The notes under the pieces are model-generated. The model saw only the letters and a program-made list of their open reading frames with translations. It was not told the origin of the DNA and made no database searches. Positions 56,381-64,000 of a stretch of 64,000 nt of DNA are shown here, piece after piece (position 1 is the stretch's first letter; every line of letters begins with the position of its first letter). The DNA lies in contig NZ_PVRV01000020.1 in the NCBI RefSeq assembly GCF_003012345.1, forward strand, positions 62,001 to 126,000. Reading direction: 5' to 3'. The position numbers and the translations under genes are program-made. Origin of the DNA: Phytohalomonas tamaricis (GTDB lineage: Bacteria; Pseudomonadota; Gammaproteobacteria; Pseudomonadales; Halomonadaceae).

Positions 56381-57084
56381 CGCTGACTCGACAACTCGCC
56401 ATTACTCTGTGCAGAAGCCTGCAGCATAGGCATCCAACTACCACCGGTCTGATAACTTGCCTGCTCAACATGCCGATTTAGATATCCCTGCAGCATCTGA
56501 GCCTGTTGAATATCAACCTGATGATTCTGGTTCTGCTGTTCTGGTGACATGAACCAGGGCATCTGAGCGCCTACCTGCATGATGCCGCTCTGGGGGCTGG
56601 CGCTCCCGTTGGAAAACATCGGCAAATCGACCAGTGACGCTCCCTCATTGGAGGCTGCACCTGCATCAAGACCGGCTCGTGGTTGGCTGGCAAGCTCAGC
56701 GCCATCATTAAGAGGTACTACGCCTGTCCCTATCCCGCCACGGTAGACCTGAACACCGGTAATGACCATCAGGCTGACAGCTGCTGCAATGGCCGCACTG
56801 CCCATGAACGAGAATGACGTGGCGCGACGTGGCGTCAAATCATCGTGTGCAAACTGCTCAGGACGCGCTTCCATTTCTATACGCGCACGCACCATGGCAG
56901 AAAGATCGATGCTGAGATCAATATCACGATCACGCTGCATCACGCTGCGGGCAAGATGATAACGCCTCCAGGTGTCGGCTTCCTTCGGCTGCTCACGCAA
57001 TGTCTTGAGAATGCGACGAACCTCTAGTTCATCACTCTCTCCATCCATCAACGCAGATAAGGGTTCCCGTACCTTTTGATTCAT
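56377..57084 (-). CDS. rseA: anti-sigma-E factor RseA/MucA
   Basis: RseA is a single-pass inner-membrane protein holding RpoE inactive. The 235-residue product has the cytoplasmic sigma-binding domain (EPLSALMDGESDELEVRRIL, TWRRYHLARSVMQ), one transmembrane helix at about 92-113 (GSAAIAAAVSLMVITGVQV) and a Gln/Ser-rich periplasmic part. It follows rpoE by 99 nt and is coupled to rseB. Release by DegS/RseP-type proteolysis is known for the family; those genes are not in the window. Confidence 0.93.
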   Translation of the reverse strand: MNQKVREPLSALMDGESDELEVRRILKTLREQPKEADTWRRYHLARSVMQRDRDIDLSIDLSAMVRARIEMEARPEQFAHDDLTPRRATSFSFMGSAAIAAAVSLMVITGVQVYRGGIGTGVVPLNDGAELASQPRAGLDAGAASNEGASLVDLPMFSNGSASPQSGIMQVGAQMPWFMSPEQQNQNHQVDIQQAQMLQGYLNRHVEQASYQTGGSWMPMLQASAQSNGELSSQR

Positions 57085-57183
57085 TCCACCACCCTCATAC
57101 TCGACGTAGCTGATCGCTACTAATCAATTGACACCCGAAAAGCGAGTTAGTTTTGCTGCTGAAGAAAATTGCCTGATTGACCA

Positions 57184-57789
57184 CTATTCGAGTACCACGT
57201 CATCGGCATCTTCGGGATACAGTAATGGCCTTACACAGCTATCGACTACTTCACGGGCACGAAAGATGCGTGAGCGCACCGTCCCTACCGGACATTGCAT
57301 GACACTGGCGATATCTTCATACGACAGGCCATCAAATTCACGTAATGTAATCGCTGTTCTCAAATCTTCCGGAAGGCTTTCAATAGCGTCAAAAATCACC
57401 GCTTCGAGCTGATCACGTGCGATGGCTGCCTCAGGAGTATCGATATCCGAAAGACGGCCGCTGTTATCAAGTATTTCCGCATCGCTGATATCAAGATCGC
57501 TGCCCGGCGGCCGGCGACTACGTGCAACCAGATGATTCTTGGCCGTATTAATGGCAATACGATACATCCATGTATAGAAGGCACTCTCGCTGCGAAACTT
57601 ATCCAGCGCACGATAAGCCTTGATGAAGGCTTCCTGTGCCACATCATATACTTCAGCCTGATCATGAACGTAGCGTCCGATCAAGCCAATAATCTTGTGT
57701 TGGTATTTCTTGACCAGCAGATCAAATGCTTGGTTGTCGCCCTTCTGGGCGCGTTCAACGAGCTGCTGATCAGTTTCTTTTACAGCCAT
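57184..57789 (-). CDS. rpoE: RNA polymerase sigma-E factor (RpoE/AlgU)
   Basis: This ECF sigma factor runs the envelope-stress response. The 201-residue protein has region 2 (FDLLVKKYQHKIIGLIGRYV, DVAQEAFIKAYRAL, SAFYTWMYRIAINTAKNHL) and region 4 (LPEDLRTAITLREFDGLSYE, GTVRSRIFRARE). AGGAG lies seven bases before the ATG. Genes of the same strand downstream are its own regulators rseA and rseB and the protease mucD. I could not find a convincing sigma-E promoter upstream. Confidence 0.96.
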   Translation of the reverse strand: MAVKETDQQLVERAQKGDNQAFDLLVKKYQHKIIGLIGRYVHDQAEVYDVAQEAFIKAYRALDKFRSESAFYTWMYRIAINTAKNHLVARSRRPPGSDLDISDAEILDNSGRLSDIDTPEAAIARDQLEAVIFDAIESLPEDLRTAITLREFDGLSYEDIASVMQCPVGTVRSRIFRAREVVDSCVRPLLYPEDADDVVLE

Positions 57790-58122
57790 TCACATTCTCC
57801 TGACCCAGGAGGTAAATGGCGTGTTAAAACACTGCAGCCTGCCCCGTCAACATGCATGATTAAAACCGGGATCATATATTTTTGAACCTGACGCCCTTCG
57901 GGCCTTGGTAGTGTCCCATTAGTGTTCCCGTTTATCCTCGCTTCATCAAGGACCATAGATCGCCAAGGGTGAAGATAAGACTGCTCTATCGACGGCGAGT
58001 TCCGTGCTAGCATTGCTTTTCATCGTTTCACATTCAATAGTAAGTACCCCGATCGCTTCGACATGCCTTTATCTTCGTCGCAGCACACCCACGGATCCAA
58101 TCGATTAATATGCAGGTCGATA
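57790..58122. other. 333-bp divergent region between rpoE and the DAHP synthase gene
   Basis: It holds a small hairpin (GCCC-ttc-GGGC, about 57893-57903) in the rpoE leader and, facing the DAHP synthase gene, TTGCTT, a 17-nt spacer and AATAGT (58013-58041) as a weak promoter candidate. No ORF with a supported start is seen. Confidence 0.45.
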
Positions 58123-59199
58123 ATGTCTGAACAGCAGGTCAACAATTTAAATGTCCTCTCCCAGGACGTATTGATCACCCCCGATGAGCTAAAGCGTGAT
58201 ATCCCGCTTAGCGCCGTAGCAGAACGTACCGTCATCGAGAGCCGCCAGACAATTCAGCGCATTCTCGATGGGGAGGACCCGCGGCTACTCGTCGTGATCG
58301 GGCCTTGCTCGATTCACGATGTCGAAGCGGCCAAGGACTATGCCAAACGTCTCCTCGCTCTAGCGGACCAAGTAAAAGAAAGCCTCTTTATCGTCATGCG
58401 CGTCTATTTCGAAAAACCGCGCACGACAGTGGGATGGAAAGGACTGATCAATGACCCTTACATTGATGATTCCTTTGCCATCGAAGATGGCCTACATATT
58501 GCCCGTCAACTGCTTGTCGATCTGCCTGAAATGGGTTTGCCACTTGCTACCGAAGCGCTCGATCCGATTTCCCCGCAGTATCTTCAAGACTGTATCAGTT
58601 GGTCGGCCATCGGCGCGCGCACTACTGAATCACAGACACACCGTGAAATGGCCTCTGGTCTTTCCGGCCCCGTCGGCTTCAAAAATGGCACTGATGGCAG
58701 TCTTGATGTCGCCGTCAATGCGTTGAACTCGGTCGCTCATCCGCATAACTTCCTTGGTATCGACCAGAAGGGACAGGTAGCCATCATCCGTACACGGGGC
58801 AACCGCTACGCCCATGTGGTGCTGCGCGGCGGTAACGGCAAACCCAATTATGACAGTGTCAGCGTCACTCTAGCGGAGCAGGAGCTTCAGAAAGCGGGGC
58901 TCAAGACCAACATCATGGTCGACTGCTCACATGCCAACTCCAATAAGGATCCGGCATTACAACCGCTGGTACTGGAAAATATTACCCAGCAGATCCTTGA
59001 GGGTAATCGCTCGATCATGGGACTGATGATTGAGTCCCACCTGGGTTGGGGGGCGCAGAAGATCCCTGAAGATCGTAGCCAGCTGCAATACGGCGTCTCG
59101 ATTACCGATGCCTGTATCGACTGGCCAACGACCGAAAGGGTCCTCACTGAGATGGATAGCAAGCTGCGTGATAAACTCCGCGAGCGCATCGCTAAATAA
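58123..59199 (+). CDS. aroG: 3-deoxy-7-phosphoheptulonate (DAHP) synthase, class I
   Basis: It condenses PEP and erythrose 4-phosphate in the first step of aromatic amino acid synthesis. Starting at MSEQQVNNLN (AGGT site), the protein has 358 residues, like E. coli AroG/AroF. Motifs are VIGPCSIHDVEAAKDYA, FEKPRTTVGWKGLINDP, ATEALDPISPQYL, GARTTESQTHREMASG, VGFKNGTDG and DCSHANSNKD. Which amino acid inhibits it cannot be decided by eye, so the symbol is a family-level choice. It is monocistronic with a strong terminator. Confidence 0.92.
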   Translation: MSEQQVNNLNVLSQDVLITPDELKRDIPLSAVAERTVIESRQTIQRILDGEDPRLLVVIGPCSIHDVEAAKDYAKRLLALADQVKESLFIVMRVYFEKPRTTVGWKGLINDPYIDDSFAIEDGLHIARQLLVDLPEMGLPLATEALDPISPQYLQDCISWSAIGARTTESQTHREMASGLSGPVGFKNGTDGSLDVAVNALNSVAHPHNFLGIDQKGQVAIIRTRGNRYAHVVLRGGNGKPNYDSVSVTLAEQELQKAGLKTNIMVDCSHANSNKDPALQPLVLENITQQILEGNRSIMGLMIESHLGWGAQKIPEDRSQLQYGVSITDACIDWPTTERVLTEMDSKLRDKLRERIAK

Positions 59200-59251
59200 A
59201 TCAGCGCTCTGCTTCAGAAATGTCGCTCGAATACGCATAGTCGAGACAAAA

Positions 59252-59280
59252 AAAGCCGGATCGCACGATCCGGCTTTTTC
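59252..59280 (+). terminator. terminator of the DAHP synthase gene
   Basis: An eleven-pair stem, AAAGCCGGATC-gcac-GATCCGGCTTT, is followed by a T-run. A-runs on the other side could make it work for the convergent dinG too. Confidence 0.85.
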
Positions 59281-59329
59281 TTTCCAGGCATTAGCTATAA
59301 AAGCCTGTCCATTGCTCAATGCATCATCC

Positions 59330-61498
59330 TCACGATGCCAATGGCACCTCAACGCCTTCAATCTCGCGGCGAAATGGCGGTAGAGAATCAAGCAGCGCCT
59401 GACCATAACGGCGGGTCAATACTCGTCGGTCGAGCAAGGTAATCCGTCCGGTATCGATCTCCTTACGGATCAAGCGCCCGCATGCCTGAATCAATTTGAT
59501 CGAGGCATCCGGCACCGAAATGCGCATGAAGGCATTGCCACCGCGTGACTCAATCCACTCAGCCAGCGTAGCGCCTACCGGATCGTCCGGCACCGAAAAG
59601 GGTAAGCGGGTAATGATGACATGGGTCAAATATTTACCCGGCAGATCAATACCTTCAGCAAAGCTTGCCATGCCGAAAATGATACTGCCCTGCCCGGCAT
59701 CTACCCGTTGCCGATGGCGGTCTAGAAGTTCACGTTTGGGAAGCCGATCCTGCGATAGCACCCGGTCAGCAAGCGACTCGGGTAACGCTTTCTCCACTGC
59801 GCGTAACTGCTTGCGTGACGAGAACAACACCAACGCCGCCTCACCTGCCTGCAGTGAGACGATAAAGTCGCGAATGGCGCGTTCATGGCCATCACGATCG
59901 CCCGGGTCAACGGCTTCTTTCGGCACGCTGAGCACGGCACGTGAATAATCGAACGGGCTTGGCAGGCGTTGATAGCGATAGCGGTTGGCGAGTCCTGCAC
60001 GCTCCTGTATTCGATCGAAGCGGCCCAACGCTGTCAGGGTGGCCGAAGTCAATACCGCGCCAAAGCAGTTTCCCCATAAATGGCGCGCCAATGTTTCTGC
60101 CGCACTGACCGGGCTTGCCGAAAAGATAAGCTCAGCATCGCCGCTTATCGTTTCAAATGTCAGCCAGCGCGCTCTCGGAGCACTATCCTTGTCATCCTGC
60201 TCGGCAAATGCCTGCCAGAGCCCATGCGCCTCCAGGGCACGACCATGCAGCAGCGCCACTAGCGGCAGCCAAGCCTCAGCCTGCTCACGCGCCAGGCCGG
60301 TATTCTTATCCGGATCAAGGCTTTCACGCAGAATATCGCCGATCGTCTCAAGCGTGCGCGATAGCTCAGCGAAAGGCGCAACCAAGGCCACCGCATGCTC
60401 CATCAAACCCTCTGGCACCCGGCCCATCGGGAAACGATAGTGTTGTGCATCGTTCTCGCCATCACGGCGCCCGCCGCCAGTGGCAGGAGGTATCGAATCG
60501 GCAAATTGATAACCCAGCCGGAATGCTTCACCGAGCCTTGGTTCCAGCGCCGCCAACGCCTCAGGCAGTGAACCCAGCAAGCGCGCTACCGTAGGCTGTA
60601 CCGCCAGAGCAGTATTGAGTTCCGTCAATGATTTCTTGAGTTGACCTAGCCAGCGCAGCGCACCGTTTATCGGCAGGCGATGATAAAAATGCTCAAGCGC
60701 CTTATCGGGCAGATGATGCCCTTCATCGAAGATATAGATGCAATCTTTCGGCGGTGGTAGCACCATGCCGCCGCCCAACGACAGATCAGCAAGGACCAGA
60801 TCGTGATTGGCCACGATGATATCGGCTTCATCGAGTTGACGCCGCGCGCGGAAGAACGCACAGGCACCAAAATGACCGCAGCGTCGGTTGGTACACTGGC
60901 GGTGATCGGTAGTCAGCTGCCGCCAGTGGTTATCTTCAATCGACACAGGCCAACTGTCGCGATCACCAGCCCACTGCCCTGCGGCATAGGATTCAGCCAG
61001 CTCTTGTGCGAGACCGGCTAAAGCCTCATTGCCGCTCGTCAGTTGCTGCTCGAATAGCGACATGGTCGGATTGGCTTCGACACCGTCAAGCACTTGTTCA
61101 AGCCGCGCAACGCACAAGTAGCGCCTTCGCCCCTTGGCCAAGCCATACTCAAATGACAATCCGCTGTGGCGCTTGAGAGCGGGTAGATCGTGGTAAAGCA
61201 CCTGCTCCTGCAGCGCTACCGTCGCCGTGGCCACGACCAGGCGCTTGCCGCGCGCTTTGGCAATCGGCAATGCCGCAAGCAGATACGCCAGCGTTTTACC
61301 CGTCCCTGTGCCTGCCTCCAACACACAGACGTGCTCGTTACCGACGCGACGGCCTTCATCATCAACCTCGATCTCACCCAGCGTTCTGGCGATCTCGGCA
61401 ATCATCAGGCGCTGACCGTATCGTGGCGTCAGCTCAAGCCCTTCGAGCACCTGCCGGTAAGCCTCCTGAATCTGCGTTTTCAGCGCCGCTTCGAGCAT
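59330..61498 (-). CDS. dinG: ATP-dependent DNA helicase DinG
   Basis: DinG is an XPD-like 5'-3' helicase that resolves R-loops and G-quadruplexes. The 722-residue protein has Walker A EAGTGTGKTLAYLL (about 62-75), the iron-sulfur cysteines around YLCVARLEQ and QCTNRRCGHFGACAFF, the DEAH-type box IFDEGHHLPD, and C-terminal motifs (FGMASFAEGIDLPG, QACGRLIRKEIDTG). It lies 47 nt downstream of rhlB on the same strand. No LexA box was noticed. Confidence 0.94.
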   Translation of the reverse strand: MLEAALKTQIQEAYRQVLEGLELTPRYGQRLMIAEIARTLGEIEVDDEGRRVGNEHVCVLEAGTGTGKTLAYLLAALPIAKARGKRLVVATATVALQEQVLYHDLPALKRHSGLSFEYGLAKGRRRYLCVARLEQVLDGVEANPTMSLFEQQLTSGNEALAGLAQELAESYAAGQWAGDRDSWPVSIEDNHWRQLTTDHRQCTNRRCGHFGACAFFRARRQLDEADIIVANHDLVLADLSLGGGMVLPPPKDCIYIFDEGHHLPDKALEHFYHRLPINGALRWLGQLKKSLTELNTALAVQPTVARLLGSLPEALAALEPRLGEAFRLGYQFADSIPPATGGGRRDGENDAQHYRFPMGRVPEGLMEHAVALVAPFAELSRTLETIGDILRESLDPDKNTGLAREQAEAWLPLVALLHGRALEAHGLWQAFAEQDDKDSAPRARWLTFETISGDAELIFSASPVSAAETLARHLWGNCFGAVLTSATLTALGRFDRIQERAGLANRYRYQRLPSPFDYSRAVLSVPKEAVDPGDRDGHERAIRDFIVSLQAGEAALVLFSSRKQLRAVEKALPESLADRVLSQDRLPKRELLDRHRQRVDAGQGSIIFGMASFAEGIDLPGKYLTHVIITRLPFSVPDDPVGATLAEWIESRGGNAFMRISVPDASIKLIQACGRLIRKEIDTGRITLLDRRVLTRRYGQALLDSLPPFRREIEGVEVPLAS

Positions 61499-61545
61499 CG
61501 CCCGTCTCCGCTCCCGTCCTTTATTATCAATACTGGCACTTACCC

Positions 61546-62850
61546 TTACAGCAAGCCTTCAGGCGGATGTTCGCAAGGCAGTTTGTCATTAAGTAACGAC
61601 TCGATTTCAGGCAGCGCGAAGGCGTCTTCTTCACCAACGAAACTGATCGATGTGCCCTTGGCGCCGGCACGTCCTGTACGGCCGATACGATGCACATAGT
61701 CCTCAGGATCTTCCGGCAAGGTGTAGTTGATCACGTGGCTGACATCATTGATATGGATGCCCCGTCCAGCGACATCGGTCGCCACCAGCACCGAGACTTC
61801 ACCCGAGCGAAACCGCTCCAGCGTCTTGATACGCTGGCGCTGAGGCACGTCCCCGGACAGCATCGCCACGTTGACACCCGCTTCACGCAGTTTCTTGTCA
61901 AGTTCACGGACATGATCGCGACGGTTGGCGAACACCATGACCCGATCAAGCGCCTCCAACCTGACCAGATTGGTCAAGAGCCTGAGCTTGTCGCTGTCAC
62001 TGACCATGTAGACGCGCTGATCTATATTCGCAGCCGTCTCGGTATTAATGGCGATTTCGACAAAGGCAGCCTCATGCGTCCATTGGCTGGCCAGATTGAG
62101 GATGTCCTGAGTAAACGTCGCTGAAAACAGGAAGGTCTGACGTTCCTCGCGCTTGGGCGTCGCTCGAATGATGCGCTTGACGTCGGGAATAAAGCCCATC
62201 GACAGCATGCGGTCAGCCTCATCAAGCACCAACACTTCGACCTGAGACAGATCAGCATCACGCTTTTGAAAGAAATCGAGCAAACGACCAGGCGTGGCGA
62301 TCAGGATATCAAGCGGCTTGGCTAGCTGTTGCTGCTGCTTTTGATAGTCCATGCCACCAACGGCGCTGGCAACTTTCAAGCGCGTATAGCGAGTCAACGC
62401 CTTGGCATCTTTCTCGATCTGCAAGGCCAGCTCACGGGTTGGCGCAATGATCAGCGCGCGTGGCGCTCCATTTTTCTGACCATCAGGTGTCTCTTCCTCA
62501 AGGAAGTAGGTCAGAATCGAGATCAGAAATGCTGCCGTTTTACCGGTTCCAGTCTGCGCCTTGCCGACGACATCACCGCCAAGCAATGTGTGCTTGAGCG
62601 CCTCAGCCTGAATGGGCGTGCAGTACTCAAACCCCTGCTCATGGATGGCCTGCATCAGTGGCATCGGCAGGTTAAAATCGTGGAAACGCCACTTACCTGC
62701 GACGGCAGGCACCTCGAACTTCGAGATATCCCAGTCCTGACGCTGAGCCTTCTGCTGATTGGGTTCACCCTTACGCGGTTTACGCCGCCGACGCTTGGGT
62801 TTGCGACTCTGATTCTGGGTCGGTGGAGATGTCTTTTCCGACTCGCTCAT
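61546..62850 (-). CDS. rhlB: DEAD-box RNA helicase RhlB
   Basis: RhlB unwinds structured RNA for the RNA degradosome. The 434-residue protein has a Lys/Arg-rich N-terminal extension ([13 protein letters not shown]), Q motif ([10 protein letters not shown]), motif I AQTGTGKT, Ia [21 protein letters not shown], and C-terminal motifs [11 protein letters not shown] and [10 protein letters not shown]. The end CEHPPEGLL resembles pseudomonad RhlB. The basic tail is at the N- not the C-terminus, as in pseudomonads. Confidence 0.92.
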   Translation of the reverse strand: MSESEKTSPPTQNQSRKPKRRRRKPRKGEPNQQKAQRQDWDISKFEVPAVAGKWRFHDFNLPMPLMQAIHEQGFEYCTPIQAEALKHTLLGGDVVGKAQTGTGKTAAFLISILTYFLEEETPDGQKNGAPRALIIAPTRELALQIEKDAKALTRYTRLKVASAVGGMDYQKQQQQLAKPLDILIATPGRLLDFFQKRDADLSQVEVLVLDEADRMLSMGFIPDVKRIIRATPKREERQTFLFSATFTQDILNLASQWTHEAAFVEIAINTETAANIDQRVYMVSDSDKLRLLTNLVRLEALDRVMVFANRRDHVRELDKKLREAGVNVAMLSGDVPQRQRIKTLERFRSGEVSVLVATDVAGRGIHINDVSHVINYTLPEDPEDYVHRIGRTGRAGAKGTSISFVGEEDAFALPEIESLLNDKLPCEHPPEGLL

Positions 62851-63167
62851 AACATTAGGATCATTTGGTTAGGGTGGATTGAGAAGTGCAAAATACCGAA
62901 GGCTTACAACCGGGCGCAGTCTACGCCGGAACTTTCCGCCGGGATAGAGCCATGCCACAGACGCCTCACTGTTCGTGTATTCGCACAATATCGGTATAAA
63001 TGGCTTGATTACATTACTATTGTACCAGCCCTAGACGCTGACTGCGCCTGTAGGGTGGAAAGCTAGCCGCTGATTAAATTTTCAAATCAACGTCGTTACA
63101 CTACCAAGGAGGTTAAACCTCTTCACTCTTGCTAGAATCCCCGCCTTATTGAAAGGAAGTAACTGCC
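62851..63167. other. 317-bp divergent region upstream of rhlB and the small basic gene
   Basis: Towards the plus-strand genes it holds the palindrome GAGGTT-a-AACCTC at 63109-63121 and an extended -10 (TGC-TAGAAT, -10 at 63133-63138). For rhlB I see no clear promoter. Confidence 0.5.
63109..63138 (+). promoter_or_regulatory. promoter with overlapping palindrome for the small basic gene and xthA
   Basis: An extended -10, TGC-TAGAAT, lies 30 nt before the start codon. The perfect 13-bp palindrome GAGGTT-a-AACCTC occupies the -35 area, where a bound repressor would block polymerase. Confidence 0.45.
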
Positions 63168-63419
63168 ATGACTCGACGCAAGAAAACACGCTCATTGGCC
63201 GACAAGGTCATGATCCGTACCGGCCGCCGCAAGGATTATCGCCAATGGCGCAATGAAACGCCTGATGCCACCGGATCAAGCAAGCGAACCATCAGCAAGA
63301 AAGCGAAGCAGCGCAAGGAACAGGCAGCGCGAAAGCAGGACCGCCAACGCCGTGAAGCCACGCCATTACCTGTCCACCCCCAGCACCCCGAGGATTCGGC
63401 TGCTGGTCAGGAGCAGTGA
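63168..63419 (+). CDS. small highly basic protein, unrecognised
   Basis: The 83-residue cytoplasmic protein is rich in Arg, Lys and Gln. It opens with [26 protein letters not shown]-type sequence, followed by a helical Lys/Arg/Gln-rich stretch and a Pro-rich acidic end. AAAGGAAG precedes the ATG. The composition suggests RNA or ribosome binding, but I do not recognise the family. Its stop codon overlaps the first possible xthA start codon, so the two are co-transcribed. Confidence 0.65.
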   Translation: MTRRKKTRSLADKVMIRTGRRKDYRQWRNETPDATGSSKRTISKKAKQRKEQAARKQDRQRREATPLPVHPQHPEDSAAGQEQ

Positions 63420-63421
63420 TG

Positions 63422-64000
63422 ATGAGGCTGGTATCTTTTAACATCAACAGTATTCGCGCCCGCCTGCATCAACTCGAAGCCATGATCGAAAGCCATGCGC
63501 CAGATATCATAGGTCTGCAGGAAACCAAGGTTCAGGATAGCGAGTTTCCCCTCGAGGAAGTCCAGAAACTCGGTTATCACGTTCACTTTCATGGCCAGAA
63601 AGGGCATTACGGCGTAGCGATGTTGACGCGTCAGGCGCCGGAAGCCGTATTCCTGGGCTTTCCCGATGATGGCGAAGATGCCCAGAAACGCATGATCGGC
63701 GTACGCATGGCAGGAACGGATGGCGAGCCCCTTACCGTCTGGAATGGCTATTTCCCTCAGGGCGAAAGCATTCACCATCCAAGCAAGTATCCCAACAAGC
63801 GTCACTTCTATACCCAGCTTTCGACACTGTTGGAAACATCACACCGTGCAAGTGAGCGGCTTGTCGTGATGGGGGATTTCAATATTTCGCCTGCCGATAT
63901 CGATATCGGGATTGGCGAGGCCAACCGCAAGCGCTGGCTGCGTGATGGCAAGACCAGCTTTCAGCCTGAAGAACGCGAGTGGTTAAATCGACTAATGACG
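63422..64000 (+). CDS. xthA: exodeoxyribonuclease III, 5' part (cut by window edge)
   Basis: XthA is the major AP endonuclease and 3' exonuclease of base-excision repair. The first 193 residues are in the window. Motifs are [20 protein letters not shown] with the metal-binding Glu, the YFPQGES loop and [12 protein letters not shown] with catalytic Asp and Asn. Two adjacent ATG codons (63419, 63422) follow CAGGAG; the second has the better spacing (8 nt). The missing C-terminus with the catalytic Asp-His should lie just beyond the window. Confidence 0.94.
   Translation, partial: MRLVSFNINSIRARLHQLEAMIESHAPDIIGLQETKVQDSEFPLEEVQKLGYHVHFHGQKGHYGVAMLTRQAPEAVFLGFPDDGEDAQKRMIGVRMAGTDGEPLTVWNGYFPQGESIHHPSKYPNKRHFYTQLSTLLETSHRASERLVVMGDFNISPADIDIGIGEANRKRWLRDGKTSFQPEEREWLNRLMT

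Noticed and set aside
57790-58060. Sigma-E autoregulatory promoter before rpoE
   Set aside because: A GGAAC string is present on the minus strand but no matching TCTGA-like -10 at 15-17 nt was found.
59376-59383. GGCGGTAG, the core of an ops element recognised by RfaH
   Set aside because: It lies inside dinG in the antisense direction and the following bases do not match the rest of ops.

Overview
The window is a dense stretch of chromosome from a gammaproteobacterium, most likely of the Halomonadaceae / Oceanospirillales branch. I infer this from gene orders shared with pseudomonads and halomonads: tig-clpP; rpoE-mucA-mucB-mucD followed by lepA-lepB-rnc-era-recO-pdxJ; and cysM-rlmD-relA-mazG. 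A fused osmoprotectant ABC transporter and the moderate G+C (by eye a little over half) fit a lower-GC halomonad such as the Zymobacter/Carnimonas group, but the species cannot be named from this window. No phage, insertion sequence, CRISPR array or integron is visible.

Layout. 1-8.5 kb: housekeeping genes (clpP, tig, a Pro-Arg-His tRNA operon with its own strong promoter and terminator, folD, cysS, glnS, ppiB, lpxH). 8.5-13.1 kb: a very large SARP/BTAD-type regulator with a degenerate nucleotide-cyclase-like domain and an AAA ATPase, downstream of miaE. 13.3-16 kb: acnB. 16-25 kb is the most accessory part: a small outer-membrane barrel protein, a lone Rossmann-like domain protein, three tandem small lipoproteins (one built of Ser/Gly repeats), a two-gene osmoprotectant ABC transporter, an erythromycin-esterase homologue, an acyltransferase-3 membrane protein and nadE.

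25-42 kb: a succinyl-CoA:acetate-type CoA-transferase, proS with a lytic transglycosylase overlapping its 3' end, rfaH-slyD, ampG, a SEC-C/TPR protein, an unrecognised 639-residue membrane protein, topB, sodA and ppc. 41.7-47.2 kb: the cysM-rlmD-relA-mazG cluster (sulfur assimilation, rRNA methylation, stringent response, nucleotide clean-up) behind a clear sigma-70 promoter. 47.4-57.8 kb: an envelope-stress and translation/secretion block, all on the minus strand: rpoE, rseA, rseB, mucD, then lepA, lepB, rnc, era, recO, pdxJ. 58-64 kb: DAHP synthase, rhlB-dinG, a small basic protein and the start of xthA, cut by the window edge.

Most of the window is ordinary core genome. The observations most worth following are the cyclase-like BTAD/AAA regulator behind miaE, a 19-bp palindrome in front of the substrate-binding/permease fusion transporter, the lipoprotein cluster, the unrecognised two-helix membrane protein before topB, and a His/Cys-rich tail on PdxJ. 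I see no convincing complete novel system.
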